The notes: generated from the sequence alone by a model not told the origin. A stretch of DNA of 64,000 nt from Planctomycetes bacterium B3_Pla (GCA_005223045.1 NJBM01000005.1:62001-126000); one strand, 5' to 3'; counted from the stretch's first letter, positions 1 to 9,017 are shown. Translations and numbers: made by a program.

Positions 1-1
1 T

Positions 2-607
2 TTCAAAGCGTACTCGATTCTACCCGCCCAGGAGGCCCAGCCGCTCAATTTTGTCTGGCCGCTTACGCTTGTTTTGCTGTCGGTCCCAATACTAAAGCAC
101 AAAATCAAACGAAGGGACATCCTGGCTATATTGATCAGCTTCTCCGGAGTTCTGGCCATCTCAACGAAGGGACATATTTTGAGCTTCAGACTCACCGATC
201 CGCTCGGCGTCGCGCTGGCTACAGGCAGCTCAATCCCCTGGGCGCTGTACTGGATCTACAACGTCAAAGACAAACGAGATGAGGTCCTCGGTCTGTTCCT
301 GAACTTCACGTGCGCATCGGTTTACGTTTTTGTGCTGATGTTGGTGACCGGCGAACTCAAAACTCCAGGTTTGAAGGGCGCTCTCGGCGTGACTTATGTC
401 GGCATTTTCGAGATGGGAATTACGTTCTTGATCTGGCTCAAAGCCCTGAAGCTCTCCAAAACAACCGCTAACGTCGCCGGCCTTATCTACCTGGTTCCCT
501 TTCTTTCGTTGGTAGTGATATACTTTGTGCTTGGCGAAACAATACTCCCTTCGACTATCATCGGAGCCGTCTTTATCGTCGGCGGCATCATTTTACAGAG
601 ACTCTGA
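2..607 (+). CDS. EamA/DMT-family transporter, C-terminal part
   Basis: The reading frame is already open at base 2, so this is the end of a gene that starts outside the window. About 200 residues are present. Several hydrophobic spans alternate with short loops (for example ILAILISFSGVLAIS and VIYFVLGETILPSTIIGAVF). The last part has the pattern typical of the second EamA repeat: a helix ending in a PFLSLV segment, then a VLGE turn and a final helix that stops just before the C-terminus. EamA proteins are inner-membrane drug/metabolite exporters with ten helices; the substrate cannot be read from sequence. No terminator is obvious before the next gene, but a separate promoter-like sequence follows, so the two genes are probably independent units. 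Confidence 0.85.
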   Translation, partial: FKAYSILPAQEAQPLNFVWPLTLVLLSVPILKHKIKRRDILAILISFSGVLAISTKGHILSFRLTDPLGVALATGSSIPWALYWIYNVKDKRDEVLGLFLNFTCASVYVFVLMLVTGELKTPGLKGALGVTYVGIFEMGITFLIWLKALKLSKTTANVAGLIYLVPFLSLVVIYFVLGETILPSTIIGAVFIVGGIILQRL

Positions 608-640
608 ACATCGGCCGAATGTTTCTCATGGCTAAAACTA

Positions 641-669
641 TTGGAGTTGAACAGCTTTTTTGGTATGAT
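641..669 (+). promoter_or_regulatory. Candidate promoter for the methyltransferase/PQQ gene
   Basis: A TTGGAG box (641-646) and a TATGAT box (664-669) are 17 bases apart, and TGG before the second box makes it an extended -10. A transcript would start near 676, about 60 bases before the preferred ATG. This argues against the longer upstream reading frame being translated. Confidence 0.45.
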
Positions 670-738
670 GCAAAACCGATATGCACTCTGATTTTATTTG
701 AGGCATATATTGAAAACTACTTGTCGAAGGAGATTGTC

Positions 739-3700
739 ATGCGAAACCATCAAACAAAGAACATTCGGATTATTGTAATCATTATTTCAGCATTGACTTT
801 GCTTGTCACTCCCGGCCGGGCGGACACGCAGCAAGCCAGGCAGATACTGGATGCTACAGGTATCAGGGGCGGCCTGATAGTCCACATAGGTTGCGGAGAC
901 GGAAAATTGACCTCAGCGCTGCGGGCCAATGACAGCTACGTCGTCCACGGGCTTGATAGTAAGGCGGAAAACATCACCGCTGCCCGCAGGCACATCAAAT
1001 CGCTCGGTCAATACGGCAACGTTTCCGTAGATCTATGCTCCAGCGACCGGCTGCCCTACATCGACAACTCGGTCAACCTCGTCGTCTCCGAGGGCACCAG
1101 CGGCGTGTCGAAATCCGAAGTAATGCGCGTCTTAGTGCCTAACGGCGTGGCCTATCTCAAGTCGGATGGCCGCTGGACGAAAATTGAGAAGCCTCGCCCA
1201 AAGGAGATTGACGAGTGGACGCACTACCTGCACGATCCCAGCAACAACGCCGTCGCCCACGACAGCGTCATCGAGCCGCCAAGCCGATACCAGTGGTTGG
1301 CCGGGCCGCGTTACTCACGGCAGCACGATCACATGTCGAGTGTCAGTGCGGTCGTCTCGGCAAACGGAAGGCTATTCTACGTCTTCGACGAAGCACCCCG
1401 GGCATCCATTCTAATACCACCCAAGTGGCGGCTGATTGCACGCGACGCGTTCAACGGTAAGCTGCTCTGGAAACGGAATATCGAGCTATGGCATCAGCAC
1501 CTGTGGCGGCTCAAGAGCGGCCCCCAGCTATTGGCTCGCCGGCTGGTGGCGAAAGGCGACCGGGTGTATGTAACCCTCGGCATCGATGCGCCGCTGTCGG
1601 TTCTGGATGCAGCCACGGGCAAGACAATCCGAACATACGACGGCACGAAGGTAACCGAGGAGATTCTCTGTCCCGACGGCGTGCTGCTGCTGTCGGTCGC
1701 CGGCGAAGATCAGCCCCTGCGGAGCGATCCGAAAAAACGCTACGCCACATTGACCGACATGAACAACGACGTTACGAATCCGCTTTGGACACAGGCGCCT
1801 CGAACTATCATGGCGATTGATCCGGATTCCGGCCGGGTGTTGTGGCAGAAAAAATCAGGACTGGTCTCGCTATCACTTGCTGCCGACGATAAGCGTGTCC
1901 TCTTCCATGACGGTATGAAAATCCGCTGCCTCGACCGCAGCACCGGCCGGCCCCTGTGGGCGTCGGAGCCGCTTCCAAAGAAAGAAGGCATGCGAAGTTC
2001 CGGCGGCGCGACACTTGTGCTGTACGGCGATGTGGTTCTCTATAGCGGTCAGGTCTCCGCCGAGAAACCCAAAGATCGCACAACGACCATGTTTGCTCTT
2101 TCGATCAAAGACGGCAAGACTTTGTGGCAGGTGCCGCACCATCCGTGTGGACACATGGGCACTCCGGACGATATCATCGTAGCAGGCGGCCTCGTTTGGA
2201 ACGGCGCCGTAGCTCAGGGGCGCGATTCGGGTACCATGACCGGCCGCGACCTGCACACCGGGCAAATCAAGAGTGAGTTCACACCTGACGTGGAAACCCA
2301 TTGGTTCCACCACCGCTGCTACCGGGCCAAAGCGACCGACAAATATTTGCTCTTCTCTCGCACCGGCATAGAATTCATCGACCACGCCGCGGAGCACTGG
2401 ACATGTCACCACTGGGTACGAGGCGCGTGCCATTACGGCATTATGCCGTGCAACGGACTCATCTACGCACCGCAGCACCCGTGTGCATGTTATATCGAGG
2501 CGAAGCTTTCCGGCTTTACCGCCTTGGCGCCGCCATCGCCGACAATGCAGCCTCGTCGCAAAGTGCCGGACAGCGAGCGGCTCACTCGCGGCCCCGCCTA
2601 CGATCAAATCGCAAACCGAAAATCGCAAATCGAAAATCCCGCTGATTGGCCGACATTCAGGCATGACGCCGGGCGAAGCGGCACCGTCAACACAACAATC
2701 AAACCGGCCGGCCTGAAACGCGCATGGCGCACAAAGCTGAACGGCAAGCTCAGCACGCCGGTCGTTGCCGCCGGCAAGCTTTTCATCGCCTCGGCTGAGG
2801 ATCACAGCATTCACGCGCTCGACGCCGATACAGGCGAGCCGGTCTGGAGCTTCACAGCCGGCGGTCGCGTCGATTCGCCGCCGACGATCTGGCAGGGCCG
2901 GGCTCTGTTCGGTTCCGCCGATGGTCACGTTTACTGCCTTAACGCAGGCAACGGCAAAATCGTCTGGCGATATCGCGCTGCGCCTGAGGACTGGCGAATG
3001 ATGGCCTACGATCAGATTGAGTCGCTATGGCCGGTGCACGGCAGCGTTCTTGTGCTAAACGACGTGCTCTACTGCGTTGCCGGCCGCTCGATGTTCGTCG
3101 ATGGGGGCTTGCGGCTGCTGCGTCTCGATCCCAGGACGGGACAGAAGCTCTCCGAGACTATTCTCGATGACAAAGATCCCGTCACCCAAGAGAACCTGCA
3201 GGTTCACATCCAGACTCTCAATATGCCCGTTGCGCTGCCGGATATCCTGTCGAGTGACGGCAAGTATGTGTACATGAGATCGCTGCCGTTCGACATGCAG
3301 GGCAAACGCAAGTACGTATCCTATATTCCCGTCAAAGAGCAACAGGGCGACGACCTGCACCTGTTCTGCCCAACGGGCTTTCTTGATGATTCCCTCTGGC
3401 ACCGTACATACTGGGGTTATGGCCGGGCCTGGGCATCCGGCGCCGGCGGCTACCACCAGGCCGGTCGAGTGATTCCCGCCGGTCGGCCTCTCGTTTACGA
3501 CGACAAAATGGTTTACGGCTATGGCCGGCTATGGCAATATTACCGCTGGACGACGCCGCTCGAGTTCCAGCTTTTCGCCGCGAAAAAGCAACCCGAAATC
3601 GTCAAAGCGGGCATCGAGCGAAAACCCGTCAAGAAAGCCGGCAAGCGGGTTGGTTCACGGAAGATATCCGTCACAAGGTTCGTGTCGGACTGGTCCGATG

Positions 3701-4068
3701 ACATTTCGGTCCAGATTAACTCGATGGTACTGACGGACAAAGTATTATTTGTTGCCGGTCCGCCCGATGTCGAAGACGAAGAAGAAGCCGTCAAGACACT
3801 GCTCGATCCCGAAACACAGAAGAAGCTTGCCGAGCAATCGGAAGCCTTCCAAGGCAAACACGGTGCACTGCTGGTTGCCGTCTCTCGTGACGGCGGGCAA
3901 AAGCTTGCCGCCTACGGCCTCGACTTCGTGCCGCGTTTCGACGGTCTGATCGCAGCCAACGGTCGGCTCTACATATCGACCCTTAGCGGCGATGTGTTCT
4001 GCCTGAGTGACACACAAGGCCAACCGTTGTCACCGGCCGAGCAGGTTATTATAACCGCCCGCGAATAA
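739..4068 (+). CDS. Exported fusion: SAM-methyltransferase-like domain + PQQ-type beta-propeller
   Basis: The start is the ATG at 739, preceded by AAGGAG at 727-732; an in-frame extension to 619 lies over the promoter and is less likely. The 1,109-residue product begins with a hydrophobic signal segment (IIVIIISALTLLVTPGRA). Next is a Rossmann methyltransferase core with motif I VHIGCGDGKL and an acidic strand end (VHGLDSK). The remaining 900 residues are repeated blades of the PQQ/BamB kind, such as LDADTGEPVWSFTAG and LNAGNGKIVWRYRA, in two blocks joined by a repeat-encoded linker near residue 625. Enzyme-bound PQQ cannot be inferred because BamB-like propellers often bind no cofactor. An exported methyltransferase has no obvious SAM supply, so the domain may bind another ligand. 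Function unknown. Confidence 0.8.
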   Translation: MRNHQTKNIRIIVIIISALTLLVTPGRADTQQARQILDATGIRGGLIVHIGCGDGKLTSALRANDSYVVHGLDSKAENITAARRHIKSLGQYGNVSVDLCSSDRLPYIDNSVNLVVSEGTSGVSKSEVMRVLVPNGVAYLKSDGRWTKIEKPRPKEIDEWTHYLHDPSNNAVAHDSVIEPPSRYQWLAGPRYSRQHDHMSSVSAVVSANGRLFYVFDEAPRASILIPPKWRLIARDAFNGKLLWKRNIELWHQHLWRLKSGPQLLARRLVAKGDRVYVTLGIDAPLSVLDAATGKTIRTYDGTKVTEEILCPDGVLLLSVAGEDQPLRSDPKKRYATLTDMNNDVTNPLWTQAPRTIMAIDPDSGRVLWQKKSGLVSLSLAADDKRVLFHDGMKIRCLDRSTGRPLWASEPLPKKEGMRSSGGATLVLYGDVVLYSGQVSAEKPKDRTTTMFALSIKDGKTLWQVPHHPCGHMGTPDDIIVAGGLVWNGAVAQGRDSGTMTGRDLHTGQIKSEFTPDVETHWFHHRCYRAKATDKYLLFSRTGIEFIDHAAEHWTCHHWVRGACHYGIMPCNGLIYAPQHPCACYIEAKLSGFTALAPPSPTMQPRRKVPDSERLTRGPAYDQIANRKSQIENPADWPTFRHDAGRSGTVNTTIKPAGLKRAWRTKLNGKLSTPVVAAGKLFIASAEDHSIHALDADTGEPVWSFTAGGRVDSPPTIWQGRALFGSADGHVYCLNAGNGKIVWRYRAAPEDWRMMAYDQIESLWPVHGSVLVLNDVLYCVAGRSMFVDGGLRLLRLDPRTGQKLSETILDDKDPVTQENLQVHIQTLNMPVALPDILSSDGKYVYMRSLPFDMQGKRKYVSYIPVKEQQGDDLHLFCPTGFLDDSLWHRTYWGYGRAWASGAGGYHQAGRVIPAGRPLVYDDKMVYGYGRLWQYYRWTTPLEFQLFAAKKQPEIVKAGIERKPVKKAGKRVGSRKISVTRFVSDWSDDISVQINSMVLTDKVLFVAGPPDVEDEEEAVKTLLDPETQKKLAEQSEAFQGKHGALLVAVSRDGGQKLAAYGLDFVPRFDGLIAANGRLYISTLSGDVFCLSDTQGQPLSPAEQVIITARE
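2607..2638 (+). repeat. Heptanucleotide repeat inside a coding region
   Basis: Four and a half degenerate 7-base units of the form AATCGMA lie in frame between the two propeller blocks of the surrounding gene. They encode a QIANRKSQIEN linker with a 7-residue period. The same repeat style occurs in intergenic DNA elsewhere in the window. Confidence 0.7.
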
Positions 4069-4077
4069 AAGCCGATA

Positions 4078-5547
4078 TTATACATTTTCCGGGACAACAA
4101 ACGGTGCTCGATACGGCCGCGTCAGCAGCTTATCAGCTTCCGGATTGCCTACGAATTTTTCTTTCCCGGGATTGAACTTCAGCATCGGTCCGAGCTGGTA
4201 CGTGTTCCTTGCTACATCGTAGCCTATAGTGCCCTTGACGGTCTGCTGTATCTTCTCCCAGGATTTGGCGATTTCCTCGTGCCTGTCGAGTACATCCGGC
4301 CTGGTCGCGCCGGAGACCTGCTCGCCCATGCGGTAAGAGATATTGCCCAGGTGGCAGCACGCCGAGGAAGGATGTGCCTCGGTAATGTCGGCGTTAAGAT
4401 CGCCTCGATTGCGCGAGCGGACGCAGTGGATGAAGTTCTCGAAATTGTCACCGGGACCCATCTCGAAATCGACTTCCACGAGCGGCTCGGCCTTGTCGCT
4501 ACCCCTAGGATAGAACTTGCCGCCCTTGATCGCTCCTTCCTCAAGATAGAATTCGTTGCCGACGTTCTTCGGATACTTCTTGCCGTCAAGGCCCGCCCTG
4601 TCAACCAGGCCAAGGACCTCGAATACGAGCAGCGGCCCGCCGAAGTCCATCACGGTCAGTTGGCAGTTGGGAGTCTGTGCCTGGTCGGTAAAGGGCGGAT
4701 GGCCCGGCATCGATTCTACCCATCGCCCGCCCATGCTTATTGCGCTGACCGGCAGCACCGAGTCTTTGATGGCCCAGCGGGCGATGTCCATCTGGTGGAC
4801 ACCCTGGTTGCCGATCTCCCCGTTGCCAAAGTCCCAGAACCAGTGCCAGTTGTAGTGGACGATGTTCTCATGGTAAGGCTGTTTCGGCGCCGGGCCAAGC
4901 CAGATATTGAAATCGAGGTTCTTCGGCGGCTCTTTGTGCTCTTTAAAGCCAATGCTCCATCGCCCCCTTCCGTTCTTGGAAGCGGCAGCCTTGGACACCA
5001 GCAGCTTGCCGTATTTGCCGCTCTGAACGGCAGCTATCTGCCTGGCCCAACTACTGCTAGAACGGCTCCCCGTGCCGTGCTGGACTATCCGCCCGTATTT
5101 CTCGGCGGCTTTGACACACTGGCGACCCTCGAACACGTTGTGGCTGCAAGGCTTTTCCACGTACACGTCCTTGCCTGCCTGGCAGGCCCAGATCGTCGCA
5201 AGCGAGTGCCAGTGATTGGTCGTTGCAATAGATATGGCATCGATATCCTTGTTGTCGAGAAGCTCGCGAATATCAATATATGTATCGACATGCTGGTTGC
5301 GGTCTTTGAAAACCTTGCCGCGACGCTCGATGACCTTTTTGTCCACGTCGCAAAGCCCCGACACGCACGTACCTTCCATGCCGTCAAACGCGCTGATATG
5401 CGCGCTGCCCCGCCCGTTGATACCCACTACACCCACTCGAATTGCCTCATTTGCCCCACGCACGCGGGAAAACGGACTGGCCAGCACAAAACCCGCACCC
5501 GTTGCCAACGAACTTTTCATGAAATCTCGGCGTGTTAAACGTTTCAT
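4078..5547 (-). CDS. Tat-exported Gfo/Idh/MocA-family oxidoreductase
   Basis: A 489-residue protein with a twin-arginine signal (TRRDFMK, residues 5-11), a hydrophobic stretch and an ANE-type mature start. The Rossmann nucleotide site is GVVGINGRGSAH (39-50) and the family EKP motif is YVEKPCSHN (129-137). The central beta-sheet domain and the C-terminal motif PYRAPFVVPENV are typical of the planctomycete-rich branch of the family. These enzymes oxidise or reduce sugars and inositols with NAD(P). Tat export fits a protein folded around its cofactor before crossing the membrane. An AAAGG ribosome site lies just upstream. It converges on the PQQ gene with 9 bases between stop codons. Two paralogues lie at 42912-44240 and 53536-54789. 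Substrate unknown. Confidence 0.9.
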   Translation of the reverse strand: MKRLTRRDFMKSSLATGAGFVLASPFSRVRGANEAIRVGVVGINGRGSAHISAFDGMEGTCVSGLCDVDKKVIERRGKVFKDRNQHVDTYIDIRELLDNKDIDAISIATTNHWHSLATIWACQAGKDVYVEKPCSHNVFEGRQCVKAAEKYGRIVQHGTGSRSSSSWARQIAAVQSGKYGKLLVSKAAASKNGRGRWSIGFKEHKEPPKNLDFNIWLGPAPKQPYHENIVHYNWHWFWDFGNGEIGNQGVHQMDIARWAIKDSVLPVSAISMGGRWVESMPGHPPFTDQAQTPNCQLTVMDFGGPLLVFEVLGLVDRAGLDGKKYPKNVGNEFYLEEGAIKGGKFYPRGSDKAEPLVEVDFEMGPGDNFENFIHCVRSRNRGDLNADITEAHPSSACCHLGNISYRMGEQVSGATRPDVLDRHEEIAKSWEKIQQTVKGTIGYDVARNTYQLGPMLKFNPGKEKFVGNPEADKLLTRPYRAPFVVPENV

Positions 5548-5862
5548 AAGCTATCCCTTTCAAGTTTTAGAATCTGTATTCCATTCCAGAACACAATCGT
5601 ACTACAGGCTGGATGATATGGAAAAGAAAAACAGGAAAAAATTGCGGCACGAAGGGCTCGCCGCAAATCCCTATCTCATCATGCCCATGCAGCGTGTCCG
5701 TGGACACCGCCGCCTGGTCGTCTCGCTGGCCCGCCAGGCATGGAGAATAAGAGATCCGGCGCAGCAGCGAAGGCACTTTGCTCCGCGCTCGAAGCGTGCC
5801 AACAGCCGGTGTGCGATAATATAGGTGATGACTGACAGAAAATAGACGCAATGGAGATTTGT
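5548..5862. other. Intergenic region, divergent genes
   Basis: Presumed promoter region for the dehydrogenase (leftward) and the small Cys protein (rightward). It holds a short hairpin with arms TTGCGGC/GCCGCAA near 5641-5665. A 68-codon basic open frame from about 5619 has a weak ribosome site and is not called as a gene. Confidence 0.4.
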
Positions 5863-6144
5863 ATGATGACACTGACAGGAGTGAAATCGAAACGAAAACG
5901 CACCGGCATGACCGCTAAGCGGCAGGCGGCCATCGAGGAGCGGCTGGCGCAGATACCAGACCTTTACAAGAGCATCTACTGGCGTGCGGTCGAGGGCAAG
6001 AGCATGAGAGCGAGTGTCAACGCCCAGTGTTTGGAATGCGTAGGGTGGGTCCGAGCAGAAGTCCACCTTTGCACCGACTTGGGATGCCCACTTTACAGTA
6101 AACGTCCATATCAGCGTATCAAACATAAGTCTGATGAGGCGTAG
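5863..6144 (+). CDS. Small conserved-type protein with four cysteines
   Basis: About 93 residues. GGAG at 5853-5856 favours the ATG at 5863 (or the next codon) over the ATG at 5851. The N-terminal half is very basic (KSKRKRTG). The C-terminal half carries CLECVGW followed by CTDLGCPLY and RPYQRIKH. This spacing, CxxC then CxxxxC, suggests a small zinc- or iron-binding unit. Proteins with this CxECVG...CTxxxCPLxxxRPY pattern occur in planctomycetes and phages as hypothetical proteins; I know no demonstrated function. The next small frame overlaps its end by 11 bases, suggesting co-transcription. Confidence 0.7.
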   Translation: MMTLTGVKSKRKRTGMTAKRQAAIEERLAQIPDLYKSIYWRAVEGKSMRASVNAQCLECVGWVRAEVHLCTDLGCPLYSKRPYQRIKHKSDEA

Positions 6145-6343
6145 ATGGGCCGCTCCTAGGGAGGCAGGTGACGTTGTCCTTTACAAGCTCAAAAACCAAG
6201 ACCATGACATGCCTGTCCCTTCGACCTGCAACATCCCTGAGATTGCCTGGGCCTTCTTTAAGTCACATCCCCGAATCAATGTTGAGAAGCAGAAGAAAGG
6301 GTGGTGGGTACAGGAACCAGCCCCACCACGCCTGTGGAGATAA
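6134..6343 (+). CDS. Small hypothetical protein
   Basis: A 69-codon frame overlapping the end of the preceding small Cys protein. Codon choice looks like real coding sequence (third positions mostly C, G or pyrimidine), and the product has a plausible globular segment, IPEIAWAFFKSHPRIN, followed by EKQKKGWWVQEP. No family is recognised. The start could be later. It might also be the second half of a longer ancestral gene, because the join to the upstream frame is abrupt. Confidence 0.4.
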   Translation: MRRRWAAPREAGDVVLYKLKNQDHDMPVPSTCNIPEIAWAFFKSHPRINVEKQKKGWWVQEPAPPRLWR

Positions 6344-6380
6344 TTGATAAGAAAGTTTTACACTGTATCTTCTAGAAACT

Positions 6381-7271
6381 TCACTCATTGACTTGATTAA
6401 TAACACGAGCATCATCCGGTATTTCGTTGAGTTCAAATAGTCCCGGATCAATAGACTGATTGTATGCAAGAAACTCAATTCGCGTGCTTGGTTCATCCCC
6501 CTGCTTATCGAGATCATACGCATCGATCTGGGTGACAAGCTTGGTTTCAGGATCGACAAGCAACTCCAAACGTGCGTTATCGTCATGATCTACTAATTCA
6601 ACAAGAATCATGTCATGCGCGGAATCATCTATGGTCATGTCATATTGCTCTTTGTTCTGTGAAGCATCTCGGAGCCTTTGCTGCATGCGGTTAGGATCGA
6701 TGACCTCGAGAAACTCGTCTATTTCTCCATCTTCTTCACCCCTGTAAATAATCACTTGATTTTCCGATGGTATCCATGCCTTTACAACACCATTGTTCCA
6801 GACCGAACAGGCAAGATATTCAATATCTTCATTAAGGTCATTCTTGTGTAGATTCACACGAAAGTTGGTCAATCGGCCCGTCTCATCACATTTGATCCAG
6901 GCCTCCAAGTATTGAAAATTGTCTATCTCGTCCTCCTCGCCCTCATAACCTGTTACCCTCATATGAAGTGTTCGTATGGTCTGAATGGCTGCAATGGTTT
7001 GGTCTATTGCATAGGCGGATTTGACACCGTTGTCCAACAGTGGTATCGATGCGCACACGGCGACAATAACGACTGCAACAATAGATAACTTGGTGATAGG
7101 CTTGCACATAATCATTCTCCAGATCTTTAATTTCATGTTATTTGATTCTCGTTCATTTTCTTCGTCAACGGCCTGCAGGAAGCTCTGAAGCGTCTGGTTA
7201 TATGTTTCCGGAGTGGCCTTAAAACGGTTCTGTTTCATTAATCGTTCGATGTTGTTTGTGGGTTTCATCAT
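6381..7271 (-). CDS. Membrane-anchored anti-sigma-like protein downstream of ECF sigma factor
   Basis: The ATG at 7271 lies one base beyond the sigma-factor stop codon, and GGTGAG in the end of the sigma gene serves as ribosome site, so the two are translationally coupled. The roughly 296-residue product has a cytoplasmic N-terminal part of about 60 residues, one membrane span (TKLSIVAVVIVAVCASIPLL), and an acidic extracytoplasmic domain rich in beta strands. The topology and neighbour suggest control of the sigma factor. The outer domain is reminiscent of LolA/RseB-like lipid-sensing folds, but this is an impression from pattern only. No classical zinc anti-sigma motif (HxxxCxxC) is present. 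Confidence 0.6.
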   Translation of the reverse strand: MMKPTNNIERLMKQNRFKATPETYNQTLQSFLQAVDEENERESNNMKLKIWRMIMCKPITKLSIVAVVIVAVCASIPLLDNGVKSAYAIDQTIAAIQTIRTLHMRVTGYEGEEDEIDNFQYLEAWIKCDETGRLTNFRVNLHKNDLNEDIEYLACSVWNNGVVKAWIPSENQVIIYRGEEDGEIDEFLEVIDPNRMQQRLRDASQNKEQYDMTIDDSAHDMILVELVDHDDNARLELLVDPETKLVTQIDAYDLDKQGDEPSTRIEFLAYNQSIDPGLFELNEIPDDARVINQVNE

Positions 7272-7272
7272 T

Positions 7273-7803
7273 CTACTCACCGTTCAATATCGATCTTAAA
7301 CCATCAAGTCCTGCTCTATATCTGCAGTGGGCCGTTTTAATGGACACCTGCTGTAACTTGGCAATAGCCTTAAACTTCATCTGTCCGTGTAGATACAAAA
7401 CAATCGCCTCTCTTTGTTCATAGGGTAGCCGGTCCATCGCAAAATTCAGTTTTTGCAGTGCTTCACTCTGTTCAACCAACTGGATCGGATCTTCATTTGA
7501 TACCAGTTGTTCAGCTTCACTTTTTGCAAGTATGCGAGGTTGTTTCTTCTTTCTGTAGTTGCGTGCTTTATTCGCAACACAGGTTCTTAGATAACCGGGC
7601 AGACTGCTTCTAAGCTCAAAATCTTTCATGATCTGCAAGAGCGAGACAAATACGTCGTGAACAATATCTTCAGCGGCTGTTTTGTCAAAAATCAGGTTCG
7701 CAGCCAGTGTACGCAAATCACCTTCATATTTCTCATAAATACACTGAAAAGCTGCTTTACTGCCGCATTTGCATCTCAATATGAGCAGTTTGTCTTCAAG
7801 CAT
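7273..7803 (-). CDS. ECF-type RNA polymerase sigma factor
   Basis: The 176-residue length is normal for the family. Region 2 is visible as LAANLIFDKTAAEDIVHDVF, where the AEDIVHDVF core contacts the -10 element. Region 4 is a helix-turn-helix from LPYEQREAIVLYLHG to SIKTAHCRYRAGLDGLR. A basic linker (NYRKKKQPRIL) separates the regions. The gene is coupled to the downstream membrane protein, the usual arrangement for a sigma/anti-sigma pair. Its regulon is unknown; the 188-base gap to the divergent gene at 7992 probably carries its own promoter. Confidence 0.92.
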   Translation of the reverse strand: MLEDKLLILRCKCGSKAAFQCIYEKYEGDLRTLAANLIFDKTAAEDIVHDVFVSLLQIMKDFELRSSLPGYLRTCVANKARNYRKKKQPRILAKSEAEQLVSNEDPIQLVEQSEALQKLNFAMDRLPYEQREAIVLYLHGQMKFKAIAKLQQVSIKTAHCRYRAGLDGLRSILNGE

Positions 7804-7991
7804 ATATGCTTCTTTTCTTCTCTGATATCAGAACAATCGATTGTCTGTTAGTAGGACAAATTGGCCTTACATTTTTTACCCGGAAATAGGATATTTTACC
7901 AAAATCCTCCTTCTCTGAAACAAAACTGTCTTTGCGGGATGATCACAATAGAAACCACTAATGGTTTTCTATTCGTAAAGGGAGATTATTT

Positions 7992-8349
7992 ATGATGCAT
8001 AGAAAGATCACACCGTATTGGATTGTGCTATTGCTTTGGGCCGGATGTTTTCAGGCGTTTCGCACTGATTGGGTGTCAAGCATCGTTTCCTATGAAGCGG
8101 GGTTAGTGCTTGGATGGAGCCTTTCTGGCAGAATTCGAGGCGTTAGAACAATACAAAGAATTGACAGATGCAAAGATCGAACGTGTTGAAAAGCGGCGAG
8201 AAGAGCTAAAGAGTCGCACTGGACACAAGTTAAAACCTAAAGGGGATAACAATCAATCTCCTTCATTGGCCCCCACCTGTCATGTCATCGCTATACCGCG
8301 ATTGGGACTGCCCGGCCCTGTGAGAAACCGGTCGCCCACAACCAACTAA
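7992..8349 (+). pseudogene. Small exported protein broken by a frameshift
   Basis: A strong ribosome site (AAAGGGAGA) precedes ATG 7992. The first frame encodes a signal-like N-terminus (IVLLLWAGCFQAF) with a Cys that could be a weak lipobox, then loses protein-like character after about residue 42. The +1 frame picks up from about 8110 with an amphipathic helix, FLAEFEALEQYKELTDAKI, and a basic tail. Reading across a single-base shift near 8105-8125 would give one secreted coiled-coil protein of roughly 115 residues. A sequencing error or real decay is possible. Family not recognised. Confidence 0.5.
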
Positions 8350-8421
8350 GACAAGAATAATCATCCGCAAACCGCACAGCAAGGACAAAGTGCAAAAACG
8401 CCTGAGATTCGCCCCCCCTGC

Positions 8422-8925
8422 TCATACAATGATCTCCTCAATCGTTCGTGCGACTATGTAATCCGGCAGTTTGTTCAAAGCCGGTTTGGCCTGATAGGCG
8501 GCTATTATGCTCTTGTCAGGGAACACCCCGACCTCTTCGATCAATTCCTCAGCCAGCGGCCGCAGGCTTTGCTCGCTCACGTCCTGAGCCTTGGCGCGTG
8601 CCGCTTCCACCAAAGCCTCAAATTCCGCCCGGCTGTCGTACCAGTCAAGCTGCAATTCCAGCTCGAAGGCATCCTTTGCCCTGTCGCGGCCATATAAATA
8701 CTGTATTCCAATTGGATTATAAGTCTCCGCCCGCTCATCCACGAAGGCCAGGCACGCATCCCGATACGCGGCGTACTTTTCTTCGTCAAAATCCTCAAAT
8801 CCGCGTGCGGCAACCTCTTCGGCTAACAATTCTTCGATTCTGCCCGCCAGCAGCTCCTTTTGAGCTTCCAGCCGCTCATGCAGCACTTCATAATACGCGT
8901 GCAAAAGTACTTTCGTTTCACTCAT
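8422..8925 (-). CDS. Hypothetical alpha-helical acidic protein
   Basis: The frame extends to 8958, but the ATG at 8925 follows a GGGATAA element and gives a more natural start, MSETKVLLHAYYEVL. The 167-residue product is acidic, rich in Glu, Ala and Leu, and mostly helical (LHERLEAQKELLAGRIEELL). It has no signal peptide or membrane span and no recognised domain. It lies at the left edge of an accessory stretch in which all clear genes run leftward. Confidence 0.65.
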   Translation of the reverse strand: MSETKVLLHAYYEVLHERLEAQKELLAGRIEELLAEEVAARGFEDFDEEKYAAYRDACLAFVDERAETYNPIGIQYLYGRDRAKDAFELELQLDWYDSRAEFEALVEAARAKAQDVSEQSLRPLAEELIEEVGVFPDKSIIAAYQAKPALNKLPDYIVARTIEEIIV

Positions 8926-9017
8926 CAGCTTATCCCGTCTCCACCATCGGCGGACCACTCATCATTATCAGGCTCCAACAGCCGGATTGTACCGCAAGAA
9001 GTCCCCCAATTCCACAT

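Noticed and set aside
1873..2928. 351-codon antisense frame within the PQQ gene
   Set aside because: A shadow of GC-rich coding sequence; the sense frame has clear propeller repeats.
4279..5538. Long antisense frame opposite the Tat dehydrogenase
   Set aside because: It mirrors the codon pattern of the real gene, has no ribosome site and no protein-like domains.
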